The notes beneath the pieces are model-generated. The model was not told the DNA's origin and made no database searches. It worked only from the letters and a program-made list of their open reading frames with translations. From contig CP126195.1 in the NCBI GenBank assembly GCA_030272155.1, positions 5,191,001 through 5,255,000 of the forward strand: a DNA stretch of 64,000 bases, in the 5' to 3' direction. A program made the position numbers and the translations under genes. This document shows, piece after piece, positions 1-14,100 of this stretch; the stretch's first letter is position 1, and every line of letters starts with the position of its first letter. The stretch comes from Tetradesmus obliquus. Taxonomy: Eukaryota > Chlorophyta > Chlorophyceae > Sphaeropleales > Scenedesmaceae.

Positions 1-178
1 TGTTTGCAAAACACTCAGAGCAGCGGGACACTGGCCGGAGGCAATGCCATAAAAGCTAACTGCTCCCTGCTTCACTGAAGCTGGCCTTGCTTTGCTTTGC
101 TGCAATGCTCATATCCTTCGTGCTGACTCTTTCATCTGCTGCGCTGCTGCTGTTCTTGCCCCTGCTGTGATCCTGCAG

Positions 179-1454
179 GTGTTCACAAAGCACAGGCTGT
201 GGTGAGTGACAGTTGATTGGCTGTGAGGCCTGCTTTTACTCAATTTGCAGCAAGGCCATGCACCATGTTGCATCCTGCAGCTGCGGTCACAGCCTTCGAG
301 TACTATTGCGCTTTTCGCCTCCCTTCAGCAACAGCCATTGATGCCCCGCACACATGTTCTGTGCTTGTTAAACAGATGTTATGTGCTTGCAAGCACATGA
401 TAGTGGATCAAAGAAGCACCTGCTGCTGCTGCTGCTGACATCAAATGTTTAAAAAAGACAAAACCTTTTTTGCTGTTCAGGCACCCGCTGGACCACCACG
501 ACAAGCAGGAGTTCAAGCTCACCCCAGGCAAGGGCCTGCTGGAGCCCCCAGTGCTCAACTCCAAGCTCAACGAGAACTACAGGTGGGCCGCATGAAGGCC
601 TTCCAGCAGCAGCAGCAGGGGCCTGCAAGCAGTGACATGTGCGCTAGTGCAGCAGTAGGGTCTTGCAAGGGACGTGCACAGGCAGCTGGCAGCTGGCAGG
701 AGTGTTGAGTCAGCAGCGTGTCTGGCGCGCTGGTTTCTGCATGAATGGCCGAGAATTGCAGCGAAGGCAGCAGTTGCTTGTTTCGTATCTCACTGAGCAA
801 CCTGTGGCACTGCCAGCTCGCTGCCAGCTGCGACCAGTAACGCACATGTCACTGGCACAGCGCACGCTATTTACCTCTGTTGCCAACACCATACCTCCCA
901 TTTTACCATATTGTCTGTTAACGTCTCGCAGGCCCGTGCCTGGCGCCAAGAACCAGAAGCACTACAAGACCAGCCTGTGGGTGGCCGCTAACGACCTGGC
1001 ACTCAACCTGCCCCGCAACCGCTACGTGCTGGGCATGGAGTACCTCGGCTTCCAGGCCTTCACCCTCATCGTGGAGTTCAACGATACGCCTAAGGGCCTT
1101 GTCACATCCGTGGAAGTTATTTTGGGTGCAGCAGCGTCCGGATACGACCCCAAGAACCCTACCAAGGGCGTGCCGAAGATTGCGGCCAGCACCGCTAACG
1201 CACTACTGTTCGAGAGCGTGATGGAGCCTTATCGTAAGAATGGTGATTTCAAGGGTGCCCTGGATGCTGTTACGAGGCACGTGGTGGAAGAGTTTGGAAA
1301 CCTGCAGTGGTTTGTGCCGGAGGCGTGGGGCCGTAGCGTGCAGGGGCAGGTGATGAAGCAGCTGCAGGAGGTGAAGGCCGCACTGATCGCTGCCACCAGC
1401 CGGCCGGAGATGAAGGACATCAACTTTGATGCCAGCCAGGCAGAGGCCAACTAG
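179..1454 (+). CDS. 3' end of an unrecognised conserved protein (5' exons outside the window)
   Basis: Three exons fit one frame: 179-201, 481-582 and 932-1454, with a TAG stop at 1452-1454. The junctions are ...CTGCAG/exon, AG/GTGGGC at 582 and CTCGCAG/ at 931, and the phases close (TG+G gives Trp, AG+G gives Arg). The visible part is about 216 residues and has the look of a globular, well conserved protein with little low complexity. Examples are the segments HPLDHHDKQEF, SLWVAANDLALNLPRNRY and WFVPEAWGRSVQGQV. No signal peptide or membrane segment can be judged because the N-terminus lies left of the window. The short exon 179-201 is the least certain one. I do not recognise the family and give no function. 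TGTAA poly(A) candidates lie at 1791 and 1982. Confidence 0.7.
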
Positions 1455-2114
1455 GAAGCTCCTAGTAGGAACTTCCAAGTGCTTAGTGGGAACATAACAT
1501 ATGTGTGTTGCGCATGCATATTCGTGTAGTCAGGAAAGCACAGAGGTTCAGTGTTGCTCTTGAACAGCAGCTGAGGTTCCAGCAACTCTGTGACGTTTAG
1601 TGCACTAGCAGTAGGTGCCACAAACAATGCGGGGGAGGGGATGTTGAACGGAATGAGTGGGTGTGTCCTGTCAGCCTTGCTGGATAATGGAACCAAATTG
1701 ATGTGTCGTTTGCAGAGGCATGGGTTGGTAGACAGACTGCAACTTGTTGAACCCAGTCATACCTAAAATGTGTGCAGCACCATGTTGATATGTAATACTA
1801 TGGATGCCTTTCGATATGGCAGGTCTGTACTGGGCGCCGCTGCAGGCAGCACCCAACTGCACGCCACCCACAATGCACCAGTTCCAGAACTGGCTTTTGT
1901 GTCGACCCAGCTTCTATGGATCCCATTACGCCAGCCGCCCAAAAAGCTCATCAGCCATGCTTAGACTGGAAGCAATGCAGATGTAACATTTAAGGTTTCC
2001 AGACAGAATCATCAATAACAGCTTGCCCCGTCTCACCCTGCACTGGTCGCCACCAACGCCATCCAGCGCCAAGCACATGCACACAACCTCTACTACAGCT
2101 AGTCTGTACATGTA
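1455..2114. other. Convergent 3' region between the first gene and CFAP43
   Basis: This holds the 3' UTR of the plus-strand gene (stop at 1454) and that of the minus-strand CFAP43 gene (stop at 2115). Short overlapping open frames on both strands are not supported. Two TGTAA motifs on the plus strand (1791-1795 and 1982-1986) could serve polyadenylation of the first gene. Confidence 0.5.
1791..1795 (+). terminator. Candidate poly(A) signal TGTAA
   Basis: TGTAA is the usual chlorophyte polyadenylation signal. This copy lies about 340 nt after the stop at 1454, and a second one is at 1982-1986. Confidence 0.35.
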
Positions 2115-5100
2115 CTACACAGCCTTGCCTGGCCCTGCTGCATTGACAACACGAGCTGCCCCAGGCGCTCTGCCAGGGCCCCCAGCACCCGCAGCAGCAG
2201 CAGCAGCTGGAAGCTTGCCATCTGGGCCTACCACTGCTGCAGCTGCTGCTGGCAGCCTAGCCCTCATCCTGCCCCTGCTACCAGCCGGCGCAAATGCACC
2301 GCCGCCAGACGCCACCACACCGCCACCAAAGTGGGGCGCAACTGCTCGCCCGCCGCCAGCAGCAGCAGCAGCAGCACTGGGACCCAGCCCGCTGCCAGCT
2401 GCAGCCAGACTGATGCCAGCTGCTGCAGCTGATGCCATGCTGGCTGCAACGCTACTACTGCCGCCAGCGCCAGTTCCACTTCCAGCACCAGCAGCTGCAG
2501 GCAGGCTGGGGAAGCAGCGCTGCTGCAGCCTGGCGAGCTCTGCGCTGGCTGCCTCAATCTCTGCTGCCTGCGCAGTCGCGATGTCCAGCAGCTGGCGCTG
2601 CATGCGCAGGCTGCGCGCGGTGCGGTCGCTGCCGGGGTCCCCTGCTGCTGCTGCGCCCTCCAGGCGGCCGCGGTCATCCAGCAGCTTCTCCAGCCCTGCA
2701 ATGCATAGGGACAATGCATGGTCAACATCAAGTTGGCGTCATTATCACAGATACACCGAGCAACCACGCATTTGTTTGTATACGGATTATATATTACAGG
2801 GACTCGTGATGTCGTTGCACAGCAAGCAATCACATGGGCTGTACAAGGCCTTGCAACTCGTGCTTGGATCCCGCCACGCATGTTTGCAGCCTCTAAGCTC
2901 ACCCGTGAGGTGCAGCGCCACTGACGCGTTCTCCGCCTCTTTGGCTGCAATGTGCGCCTCAATGCGCCGCAGCTGGCTGCGCTTCTCCTCCACAGACTTG
3001 GCCTGCAGCGTCTCGCGCACCTGCTCCAGGCAAGCAGCGGCAGCGGCACCAGCAGCACGAATGCAAGAGTCAGCTTGAGCTCGCTCGAGCGCTGTGCGTT
3101 GGTGTCAGAGCATACGCAAGCTGCAAAACCTGCCTGTCGAGACTGCCGGGCAAAAGCTTGTTGGGTTGGTGACAAACAAACACCGCTTCCTGCCAGTGAT
3201 GGGCCGGCTGCTGGTGTCACTGCACTGGCTGCAGCCAGCTGCAGTTGCCACCCACCTTCATCAGGTTCTCCAGGCTTGCTGCCTCCTTGTTGGCCTGCCC
3301 AGCGCCATTGCTGCCGCCAGCAGCCCCACCACCACCACCAGCTGCTGCTGCAGCAGCGGCAGCAGTGCTGACGGCTCCAGCACTGCCAGGTGCTGTGCTG
3401 CTGGCCTTCACCAGCTGCTGGAATTCCTTGGTGACGTGCAGCAGCTGCAGCTGCTGCGTCAAGTGCGTCACATCTTCAGCCTGCGGCCGGATCATGCGCA
3501 AAGGGATGGCAGGAGCAGGCATTTGCCGATCAACTTCAAGCACGCGGTGAGCGTGCGGATCAAGGGGGTGAACGTATGCATACATCACACGACAGCTGGC
3601 ATCTTCAAGCAGCGCTGCGCTCCATAGGAGGGCATAATTATGCGGGCGGCACAAGTACTCAAACCAAGTGCCGCAGATAATCTGCTTGTCTTTGTGCTGC
3701 CTGTGGGCATGGCCTAACAACATGCCCAAACAACATGTAAAGCCCAGCAAACGCAGCAGCCCGCGACGTACCTCCATGTCGCACTTCCTGTTCTCCCACT
3801 GCAGCGTGTAAAAAGATGCCCCAAGCAAACTCAACAGAAAGACCCCGAAACAGTACAGCATACCCACCCACACAGGGCACGAAGCACACCCCAGCGAACC
3901 TCCATGTCGCACTTCCTGTTCTCCCACTACAGCGTGTACATCGATGCCCTCAGCAGAACGCGACAGAAGGCTGATCCATGGGCCCCCCCCAAAAACAGAG
4001 CACACACACAACAAGGGCAAGCAGAAAACCCCAGCGCACCTCCATGTCGCACTTCCTGTTCTCCCACTGCAGCGTGTACCAGCTGGACCCCAAACCAACA
4101 CAGCACACCCACTCACAAAGGGCACGCAGCAAACCCTCGTCTAGCGCACCTCCATGTCGCACTTCCTGTTCTTCCACTGCAGCGTGCATATAGATGCCCC
4201 AAGCAGAACCCGACAGAAGGCTGATCCATGGGCCCCCAAAAAACAGAGCACACCCACTTCAGAGAGGGCACGCAGCAAACCCTCGTCTAGCGCACCTCCA
4301 TGTCGCACTTCCTGTTCTCCCACTGCAGCGTGTACATGCTGCGCTTGAAGTCCTTCATGGCGCGCAGCGCCTCCAGCTTGGCGGCGCCCTTGGAGGCGAT
4401 GACGCCGTTCAGCCCCGCCACCTGGCCCACGCCCACCAGCAGCGCGTCAGGCAGCGACCCACACACGCCAGCAGGGGGCACCTCCACCTGCAGCGCAGTA
4501 GCATCACAATACAATACGATACAACGTGCCTCAGGATTGAAATCTGCCTCAGGCACAAGCCCCGCCACCTGGCCCACGCCCACCAGCAGTGCGTCAGGCA
4601 GCGCGCCACACACACCTGCGGGGGGCACCTCCACCTGCAGCGCAGTTGCATAACAACAATACAGCATAATATAATAAGCCTCAGGATTTTGATCTGCCTC
4701 AGGCACAAGCCCAGCCACCTGGCCCACGCCCACCAGCAGCGCGTCAGGCAGCGACCCACACACGCCACCAGGCGGCACCTCCACCTGCAGCCGACAGACA
4801 GGGTGGGGGCAGCAGAAGGTGGGCAGTCGATGAACGCGGATAGCGGCCCACACACGCCAGCAGGAGGCGCCTCCTCGTCTGAGGAAGCTGCTACGTATTA
4901 GAAGGTTGACATGCAGTTGTGCCTATGGCTCATGACGCTGTAGGTGACAGAAAAGCCCAGCACAGCACCTGGCTGCCACGCGCACCTGCCCCTGCTTGAG
5001 CCTCAGCTGCACCTCCACGTCATACGCTGCTGCCGCCCGCTGCGTGGTGAGCGCCTCCAGCCGCTCCGCTGCTGACCCAGCCTCGCCAGCCAGGCTGGCC

Positions 5101-6443
5101 TGACGCGCCAGCAGCAGCTCACCCTGGCGCTGCAGCGACAGCAGCTGCAGGTACGGCAGCGGCAGCAGGCGTGCACACACCAGTTGTGAGCAGTAGTTGC
5201 AGGCGGGCAGTGAGCAACAGGACCCATGCTTGTGACTCTGACAGCCTGGCTGTCTGTTGTGTCGTGAAGCGTGTTGCTCCCCTAAAACACTGCGCGGCAC
5301 AGCCTCCCCATACTTTGCGTGCCATGCGCTGCAACTCGTTCTCTCCCTCTGGCCCTTTCACCACCACCACACCCAAACACCCACTTGCATTGAGTTCCAG
5401 GCCTCACCTGTGCCGTCAACAGTTCCAGGCCTCACCTGTGCCGTCAACAGTTCCAGGCCTCACCTGTGCCGTCTGCTCCCGCACAGCCAGCTCCAGCCGC
5501 CCCCGTGCAGCCCTATACTCCACAAAGCGCTCCCACAGCCCCAAATCCAGCCCATCAGGCCGCTGACTGTCACTCAGCACTGAAACCTCAACCGCAGACG
5601 GCCCCAGCGGGCCCCGCAGGTCAAACCCTAAGCCACTGTCCCCGGCGCCAGATGATGAGGCTGCGGCGGCGGCGGCTGCCGCTGCGCCGCCGCCGCCTGC
5701 GGCGCTGGTGAGTGCAGCGACGGCTGCGCAGCTGTAGGGCATTGGCGCAAACTCCAGCTCGGCTGAGCCTGGCGGCAGCACTTGCGCTGCTGCTGCTGCT
5801 GCTGCTGCTGCTCCGCGTGGTGTTGCCCCAGAGCCACTGGATGACCCTGCAGCAAAGAAGCTGCTGCTGCCGGCAGCTGCTGCTGCTGCTGCTGCTCCAG
5901 CAGGCACCAGCCTCGCCTTGTACAGAGCCACCAGCCGCGGCAGGATGGCGCTGTCCACCTCTGCAAACTCGCGCTTGAGGCCCCTGTCTGCTGCGCGCTC
6001 CTCTGCGTGCAGCGCTGCCAGGGCCTCCTGCTGCTGGTCGTGCAGCTGCTGCGTCTCTGCCAGCTCCTGCAGTCAGCACGTGACACACCTGGAGCTGAGG
6101 CAGTTGAGCCGCTCGCCTATCACATGATACCACTAGAGGAACAGGTGATGCTGCACCAGCCTGTGCATGCCAGCCAGACATGCAGCCAACATCGGCGCGA
6201 ACAATGCACACATGCATGCACTCTGCAAGACAGCTGCAGCCGCAACTGCTTTGCCTGCGCAGCTTGTTCCAGCCAACGCCTAACCCACCTTTTCCACTGC
6301 TGCCAGCTGCTCCTGTGCCTGCTGCAGCGCTGCGGCCGCCTCCGCCTCTGCCTGCCTGCCTGCCGTGACAGTGACCACCTCGTGGTCTGCCAGCAGCCGC
6401 AGGATGCGCCCCTCCAGCGCAGCAACCTGGCCACACACATGAT

Positions 6444-6477
<34 letters not shown>

Positions 6478-9400
6478 GTTGGACCATTGGTTGGCTCAAG
6501 ATAAGCTGTGGACAGAGAGGAAATACAGTGCCTTATGGCATTCATCCCGCTCATGTTGCTCGACTTTGGTGAACATGCGCTGTGCTGGACGTGCAGTGTA
6601 CGGACCACACTTCATCTGCATGCTTGTTGTACCCAGCCCGCGCACCTCCAGCTGCACTTCCAGGCGGCGCCCCGCCAGTGCCGCCACCGCCTCATCAAAC
6701 TTGGCCGCCACCTCCTCAGCGGATGCCTTGAGCGTGCGCAGCTCAGTCTCCTGCAGGGGCCAGCAGCAGCGTGGCAGGCAGCGACAGCAGCAGCCACATT
6801 GCTTTAGCCAGAGTCTCACTGAGGGTCGGAGGTTTGATGGTTGTGCAGACACACAGGCAAGCCTTCCGGCTCTCTGGAGATTTGCATCCGGCAAAGCAGA
6901 CATGTGCATAGCAGGATAGCAGCAAACACATCATGCTTCCCAACATCACAACATCGCGCACCATGACCGCCTTGCGCTTCATGCGCTCCTCAATCGCAGC
7001 CGCCTCGCGCGCCGCGTGCTCCTTGTACAGCCGCAGCTGCTCCTCACTGAAGCCCGCGGGGTCGCCCGCCATCCACGCGGGGCGGCCCGCCACCAGCTCC
7101 GCCACCTCATCGCCGCTGCGCTCCAGGCGGCCACCCATCATCTGCGAGTATAATGCAGGTTTCATAAGAGGTACGCAGGCAGTGATGGTCAGTACTCATG
7201 ATGCTGGAGTCATCAGCAAGCTGGCCCGCCACCTCATCGCCGCTGCGCTCCAAGCGGCCACCCATCATCTGGCAGCACAGGAAACGACGGGTAGTGAAAC
7301 AAGCAGGCAATGGAGCAAGCAGATGTGGCTCGCTGGCGGTCAGAGGGTGTGACGAGCTTGAGCAATCAGAATCGTGTCTGGCAGGTCGACCACAAGAGAT
7401 TGCAGCAGTTGCTGCACAGTCCTGCACCCAAGCAACAACAGTACTGCATTCCCCTCTGGCTCAAAAGCACCAGCAGTATTGGCTTGTGTTGGTTTCAGCT
7501 GCAGACGCTCCGTGAGCGCCCGCGCTGCAGCAGCTGCGGCACTCATGGACTCCCACCTGCTTTAGTGCCCTGTCTGCTGAGTCGTCTGCTGCGGCCTTGC
7601 GTCGCGCCTCCTCTGCAGCGGCAGCCTCAGCAGCCGCCTTGGCACGCTCAGCTGGGGACAGGTACGGCACAGCCTGCAGGTCATATGCAGCAGCAGCAGC
7701 AGCGGCTGTTACATGCCATGCTATGTGGTGCACATTTCTGGCCGAAGGATGCCTGAATGGCGGTGCACAAGGCCACATGGAACAGCATCAAGTCCTGCTT
7801 TCACACGGGGCGATTTGGCTCATTGGGCCGGTGCCTGACGTAGGGCTCAGCCCTGGCGTTGCACTGTATTGTGCTCGCCACAAACAAGCCTCGACACGTT
7901 GATTGCTCATCACGGCAAGGTGTATCACCCTGATGTCTCGCATCCATGGGCTGCGCCAGCTGTATCGCTATCCTTGCATGTGCCCACATGCACTCTCCCT
8001 GCCACCAACATCAATCACCCAGCCTCACCTGCACCTCCTCGGGCTTCACCTCCAGCAGCTGCTCAAGAAGATGCACCGCATTGTACTTGCCGCAAGCAAG
8101 CCTTGAGACATCGATTATTGATGCACAGCACCCAACACCCAGGCTCACCTGCACCTCCCCGGGCTTCACCTCCAGCAGCTGCTCCTCCAAGTCTTCCATG
8201 CAAGCCTGAAGACACTGATTGATCATCACAACAACCAACATCACGGCTCACCTGCACCTCCCCTGGCTTCACCTCCAGCAGCTGCTCCTCCAGCTCCTCC
8301 AGCGCGCTCCAGTGCGCCACCAGCCGCCCAGCCCCCAGCTGCGCCACCAACTCAGCCCCACCCAGCTCGCCCTCACTACCGCCACCGCCACCACCAGCAG
8401 CAGCAGCAGCCACACTGCTGCTGCCTTCGCCGCCTTGTGCCAGCCCCTCTGCCCCTGCAGTGAGGCTAGAGGCCTGGTCTGTGACGGCCGAAGAAGAGGG
8501 CTGCGCTGCTGCTGCTGCTGCTGGTGCCAGCATCAGCTGGATCTTGGCCAGCTCCTTGATGAGCTCGTCCATGCGGCTGGCCAGATCGGCCAGGCGGTCC
8601 GCGTCCTTGTGCTTCTGCTTGACCAGCTGCGCAAACTCCTCGTTGAACCTGAAGCAGCAGCAGCGGCAGTATGTGTTGCAAATGCAGATACCATCAGGAT
8701 GACGCATCCAGCAGCCAGTCGATTACAGTCAACCATCAGCTGGTAATATCCTCAACCAGGCAGCAGCAGCAGCAGCAGCGGGGCCTACTCACTGTGTCTT
8801 CATCTCCCACACCATGCGCCTGTACAGCTCCGCCTGAGTGAGCTTCCGTGTCGGGTGCGTCACATCCAGCTCCGAGTACAGCAGCGCAGCAGCCTTGCAG
8901 CTAGCAGCGGCGCCGCTGCCAATCGCCGCCAGCACAGCTTGGCCTTCTGCGGCTGAGCCAGCGCCAGTGAGACCAGCAGCAGCAGCAGCAGCAGCAGCAG
9001 GGGCTGCGGAGCCGTCCAGTGTGCCACCACCCATGCTGTTGGCGCCTAGGTTTCTAGTGAGCCCCAGGGTGTCCCCAGCATCACCGTCCTCTGCAGGCTG
9101 AGGCATTGCTGCTGCTGCTGTTGCTGCAGCTGGTGCTGCTGCTGTGCTGGCTGGCGCTGCTGCTGCTGAGACTGCATCGCCGTCGCTGCTGCGGTACAGC
9201 TGGTCGCCGGAGGGCAGGCCTTGGGCTGCTGCCTCGATCATCTCGATGCGCCGCAAGTTGGCAATCTGCAAAACAGCATGTAGCAGCCACGAACACGGTT
9301 GGCAACAAGCGGTCCAGGTAACAACACGACGGAAACAGAGGATAACGACTGAAGCACCATTGGGCTAGTCACCACTTTGCAGGTAAATGTCTGATGGTCA

Positions 9401-11102
9401 GCATACTCGGGCTACAGTCGTGGCTGTCACACCTCTGTATACCTCCACAAGGCGTCATACCGACACGGGCTGACAAGCCGTCCTCACCTTCCCCCACTTG
9501 GCTTCATCTTGTGCTGGCAGTGGGAAGTTTGACACCTCCACAGCACCCGACTTGAGGCCTGTGCACAGCGCAGGCTTGGTCTGCAGCAGCACACAGCACG
9601 GCAGCATTAGACCCACCGGTAGTCATAGCTACAAGCCGCTGTCCAGCATCTGCTTTCAGGATGATCCCACACACCACACACAACATCACTGCTTCCAAAA
9701 CGCCGGTTAGCTCCTGCCATGCACAGTATGCAGCTTCAGTTGCCACCCAAGCAGGTTTGTTGAATGCATCCTATTGTTAGCTCTGCCCAGCCGCCGCTAC
9801 GCTACGCTCCGCCCCTTACCTGCATTGCGTCCCAGCACATCGCCTTGATGCGTGCCGCACGAATCTCCTGCGCCTGCGTCTCGCGGCCGCTGGCAGCCAG
9901 CAGCGCCGCCACCTCAGCGCCCACAGCGCTGCGCAGCGCCTGCAGCCGCGCCACGTCCACCACCAGCTCCGCCTCCGACAGCCGCTGGCCCTCAGGGGCG
10001 GCAGCGTTGGCCTCGAGCACCTGCGGTAACACCACCACCAGCAGCAGCAGCAGCAGTGAGGTTCTGTATTGCCAGCAATGCCTGCGTTTGAGCAAAGATC
10101 ATTACGAGGTCCTGAGCCTGTAGTGCATGCAGATGGACAAGACTGCGGCGGGTGTATGCGGACCAAAAGAAAAGACAATCATACAGAGGTGTACTAAACG
10201 TGGCAGCCGCCCAGGTGTCAGTGCATTTCAAGGGTCTGCCTCACCTCATACAGCCGTGCTTGCAGGGCGGCCAGCTTCTGCAGCGCAGCCTGGCGCACTG
10301 CCGCCCCGGCATTGCACGCTTCCGTGGTGGCTGCTGCCGCTGCCGCGTCAGGCAGTGTGGCGGCTGTGGCGTCATCGGGGCACTCCTGGTCAACAACGCC
10401 CTCACTGGCAAGCGGCAGCGTGCGCGGCGGCTGACATAGGTGCTCTGTGCCTGCAGTGCGGCACAGCACAGCGCGGCGATTTTACAGCACCTACCATGCT
10501 GCTGTCTGCATGAAGTCATGGTCAGGGGCGCAGGGGCCTGGAAGGCATCCAGCAACTAAGGCTGGTGCTGTGCAACACGGCATTTGCAAGGCAATGACGA
10601 GTTGTGCTGGTTTGACCGTCCACAACACATTGCTTCGTGTGAGGACGCCACACATGCGACACATCTGTGCTGCCACACATGCCCACCTGCTACGCTGTGC
10701 AGCAGCAGGCTGCCATCTGCAGCAGCACTTGCTGCCCACCGGCCACTAACACTCCAAGCCAGAGCTGCAGCATGCCGCCCCTCAGCCCCACTGTGCGCCA
10801 GCACAGCTGCGCCACCTGCGCCGCTGCCACCACTGCCCAATGCTGCAGCTGCTGCAGTGGCTGCTGCTGAACCAGCTGGCAGCACACTCAGGCTGCCATC
10901 CTGCCCAGCCAGCAGCATCAGCTGCCCCCCAGGGCTGACTGCAACAGCAGCAGCTGCAGCAGCCAGCTGCAGCTTTGCGGCGCTGCGCAGCACCTTGCCT
11001 TTCAGTGCTGCCCAGCCAGCAGCATCAGCGGGCAGCAGCAGCCTGTGCAGCATGCCATTGCTGCTCAGGCCCAGTACATGCGCTCCTGCAAGCTGCTGGC
11101 CA

Positions 11103-11133
<31 letters not shown>

Positions 11134-14100
11134 TGTTTTGTGGTGGTACGGCTGCCAGGTGTAGCAGCGGCACCTCACTTGTTGTCAGCTGCCATTGCAC
11201 CTGAGACGGCGACAACTCCAGCGCTGTGGTAGGATCTGCTGCTGCTGTAGGGCTGTTACTGCTGTGGGTTTGCGATGGTGGCGTACAGCACAGCAGGCCC
11301 CCGCCCTGCAAGCTTATCAGCAGCTGCGCCTGGCAGGAAGGACTGCTGCTGAACCAGCACATGCTGGCAAGCGGCTCTGCAATACACCGACAGCAAACAC
11401 AAAGTAAGGTTAGCGACTACTCTGTGTATGTCTGCCGCCGTGAAGCACCACACCGCAGGCATATCGCCCATATTTGCCAGTCTGCCTGAAGCAGACAGGA
11501 AGCAGCTGCATATGCTCTGCCTAGGTGTCGTACCCTTCTGCAACAGCAGTACGCTTGCTGCCGCGATGCTGGCAGTGCTGGCAGCCTCACCTGGTGTGGT
11601 GATGTACCCCAGCATATCAACCTGCTCGCAGCCCCGCAGGCCCAGCAGCGCCACCCGCCGCTCCTCTGCAGCAGCAGCGGCCAGGCAGCCGCCACCCGGG
11701 CTGAACGCCACGTGTGTGAGCGCCGAGTGCGTGAGGCGCGCCCGGTACATCACAGGCAGGTGCTGCAGATCTGACAGAGCCAGTAACCTGACAGAACAAG
11801 GTAGGTGGATGGCAAAAGCCACAGCAGCATACACAGTGGGTGTGGGCATGCTTGGAGTAAATGTCATACGGTTGGCTGGATGGCTGGCACACGCAGGCAT
11901 GAGCTTTTCACTGCATTGATGCCATCACTCCAGTGGAGCAGCACATATGTCATCAGCAGGGCGGCCGCTCACCTCAGCACACCAGCCTCCGACCCAACTG
12001 CCAGCACAGGCTTGCTGGGCGTGTCTGCTGCCCCCAGAGCAGCAGTGCAGCAGCTGAGCCGCCCCCCAAGGTCCCGCTTGCCTACCAGCTGCCCTGCTGT
12101 TGCTGCCCACACGCGCACGCTGCCATCTGAGCCGCAGCTGAGCAGGTGCTGTCCGTCTGGCGCTGAGCAGATGCCGCTGATGGGCCCAACATGGAAGTGC
12201 GCCAGCGGCTCAATCTGCACATGCAAAACACACACCACAGTCAAAACACAAAACATCTAACTAATGATTAGGGTACTATGTGTAACATGCACGTGCCGCA
12301 CAAAAGCACGCTGGTCTAGGAGCATGTTACAGTCATGCCCCATGCTGCATGCGCAAACACTAAGTTGCAACGGGGTGTGCGAGTGTGTGTGTGGCGCACC
12401 TGTACATCAGACGGGTTGCTGCTGCTGCTGCTGCGTGATAGCAGCAGGATGGAGCCGTCAGTTGTGCTAGCTACCAGGTCCTTGTGAAGCGGTCCCCCAA
12501 AACACAAGCTGGCACATCCTGCAGCAGCAACAACAGCCACAGCATTAGGGCCTGCACCAACAGTTGCAACTCATTACAGGTAGACCAAGGGGCACAGCAT
12601 CACATCCCGCAGCAAGCTGGGCCAGGGTTTGCAGCATGCGTGGGACTGCTTGCTGGTTGGGTTCACCCAACATGTTGCATACAAGGTTGCCTGCATGCCA
12701 AACGTTGCGCTTTTGAAGCTCACCCTTAGAACTGGCGCGTACACTGCCCAAAAGCTGCATGCCTTTGCCTGTCTGCTGCTGCTGCTTGCCTGACAGGCTG
12801 CTTGCAGTGCACCTGCTGTAGAAAGTCAGCTGTGGTGATTCGCTCCTGCACGCCACCACAGCCTCCCTGTTCACGGCAACGCTGCTGACAGCTGCTGCTT
12901 CTGAGCCTGTTTCCAGCGCCGCTGTTGTGCCCAGCACTGCTGATGACTCAGGGTCCACACAGACGATGGCACCGTTTGTGCAGCCAAAGTATACGCCCTG
13001 CAAGCACCAGCGTCATGACAACCCCTCAGTTGCAGCTGCTGCTGAAAGTACCACTGCTTCACTTGGTCGTTCTGCTTGCACAGCAAGGTACACAGACTGA
13101 CACTTCGTACGGTGTGCTTGGTGTCTAGGTGTGCTTGCAAGGTACACACATTGACACTGTGTGATGTGCTGTGGCATTTTGCAGCAGAGGCCACTGCTGC
13201 CCACCTCAGGTGCCCAGGCATGACAAGACGCGAGACAGCTTGCCGGCAGCTGCAGAGCTTTTGCCTGCAGCTCATGCCGATCCCACAGTTTGTCCAGGCG
13301 CCATAACTGTACGCATGGCTGGCCGTCATTGCCATGCCCCTTGCCACTGCTGCTGCTGCTGCTGCTGCCGCCGCTGCTGCTGTTGTGTTCTGCTATGGTC
13401 AGCAGGCATGATAAGTCAGCTGGCTGGAAGCTAACGCTTGCTACGGTCTGTGTAAGCTGTGCAGCAGCCAGCTTCAGTCCCTGCAGCGCAGTAGTGGCAC
13501 CACAAGCACCAGCGTCAACAATACATGTTGGCGAGGCTGCGGGCTGATCAGCAGTGTCACACATGTTGAGCACATTGCTGCTTTTAGACAGCAAGCACTT
13601 GCTGGGTGAGCGGATGGTTGCTGCAGTGGGCAAGGTCATGCAGCACCCGCACAGCCACTTGAGCACCCTGTCAGCAGCTCAGCCATGAAAGGAAACTACA
13701 GCTACTGCATTCATGCAAGTAGTCTTTGCAGGATTTCCACTGCCACTCACTTTTCGCCATTGCCACACAGACAGCTGCTGGTCGGGCGCACCGCTGCAGA
13801 CTGCCAGCAGCTCGCCATCGCCTGAGAGCCCAACAGCTGTGTAACCGAACTCGGCCCCTGCTGGTATTGTTTGCAGGAGCTGCAAGTCTGCTTGTCTGTA
13901 GATGGAGACCCTTGGCTGGTAGCCCTGTGGATGCGAAGCAGTAGGGGCTTAGGAGGAGGCATTGTACTTGCACACAACGTATGTGCAAAACAGGACAGCT
14001 GCTGAGCACAGTAAGGCGCGCCATCCCATAGTTTACCTGCTCTGCTACGGCAATAATGCCTGCTTTGACGTTGCAGGCATAGCATTGGATGCCATGCCCA

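Noticed and set aside
2023-3078. Long plus-strand open frame opposite CFAP43
   Set aside because: It is antisense to the Ala-rich last exons. GCA/GCT runs on one strand give stop-free frames on the other.
3217-4125. 302-codon minus-strand open frame
   Set aside because: It runs through four ghost copies and the intron next to CFAP43 exon 3256-3480. Only the last part is a real exon.
13481-13667. Extension of CFAP43 exon 13205-13480 to an AG at 13668
   Set aside because: With the phase of the previous exon this extension meets a stop. The CTGCAG at 13481 gives the conserved WRK-GLKLAAAQ junction.
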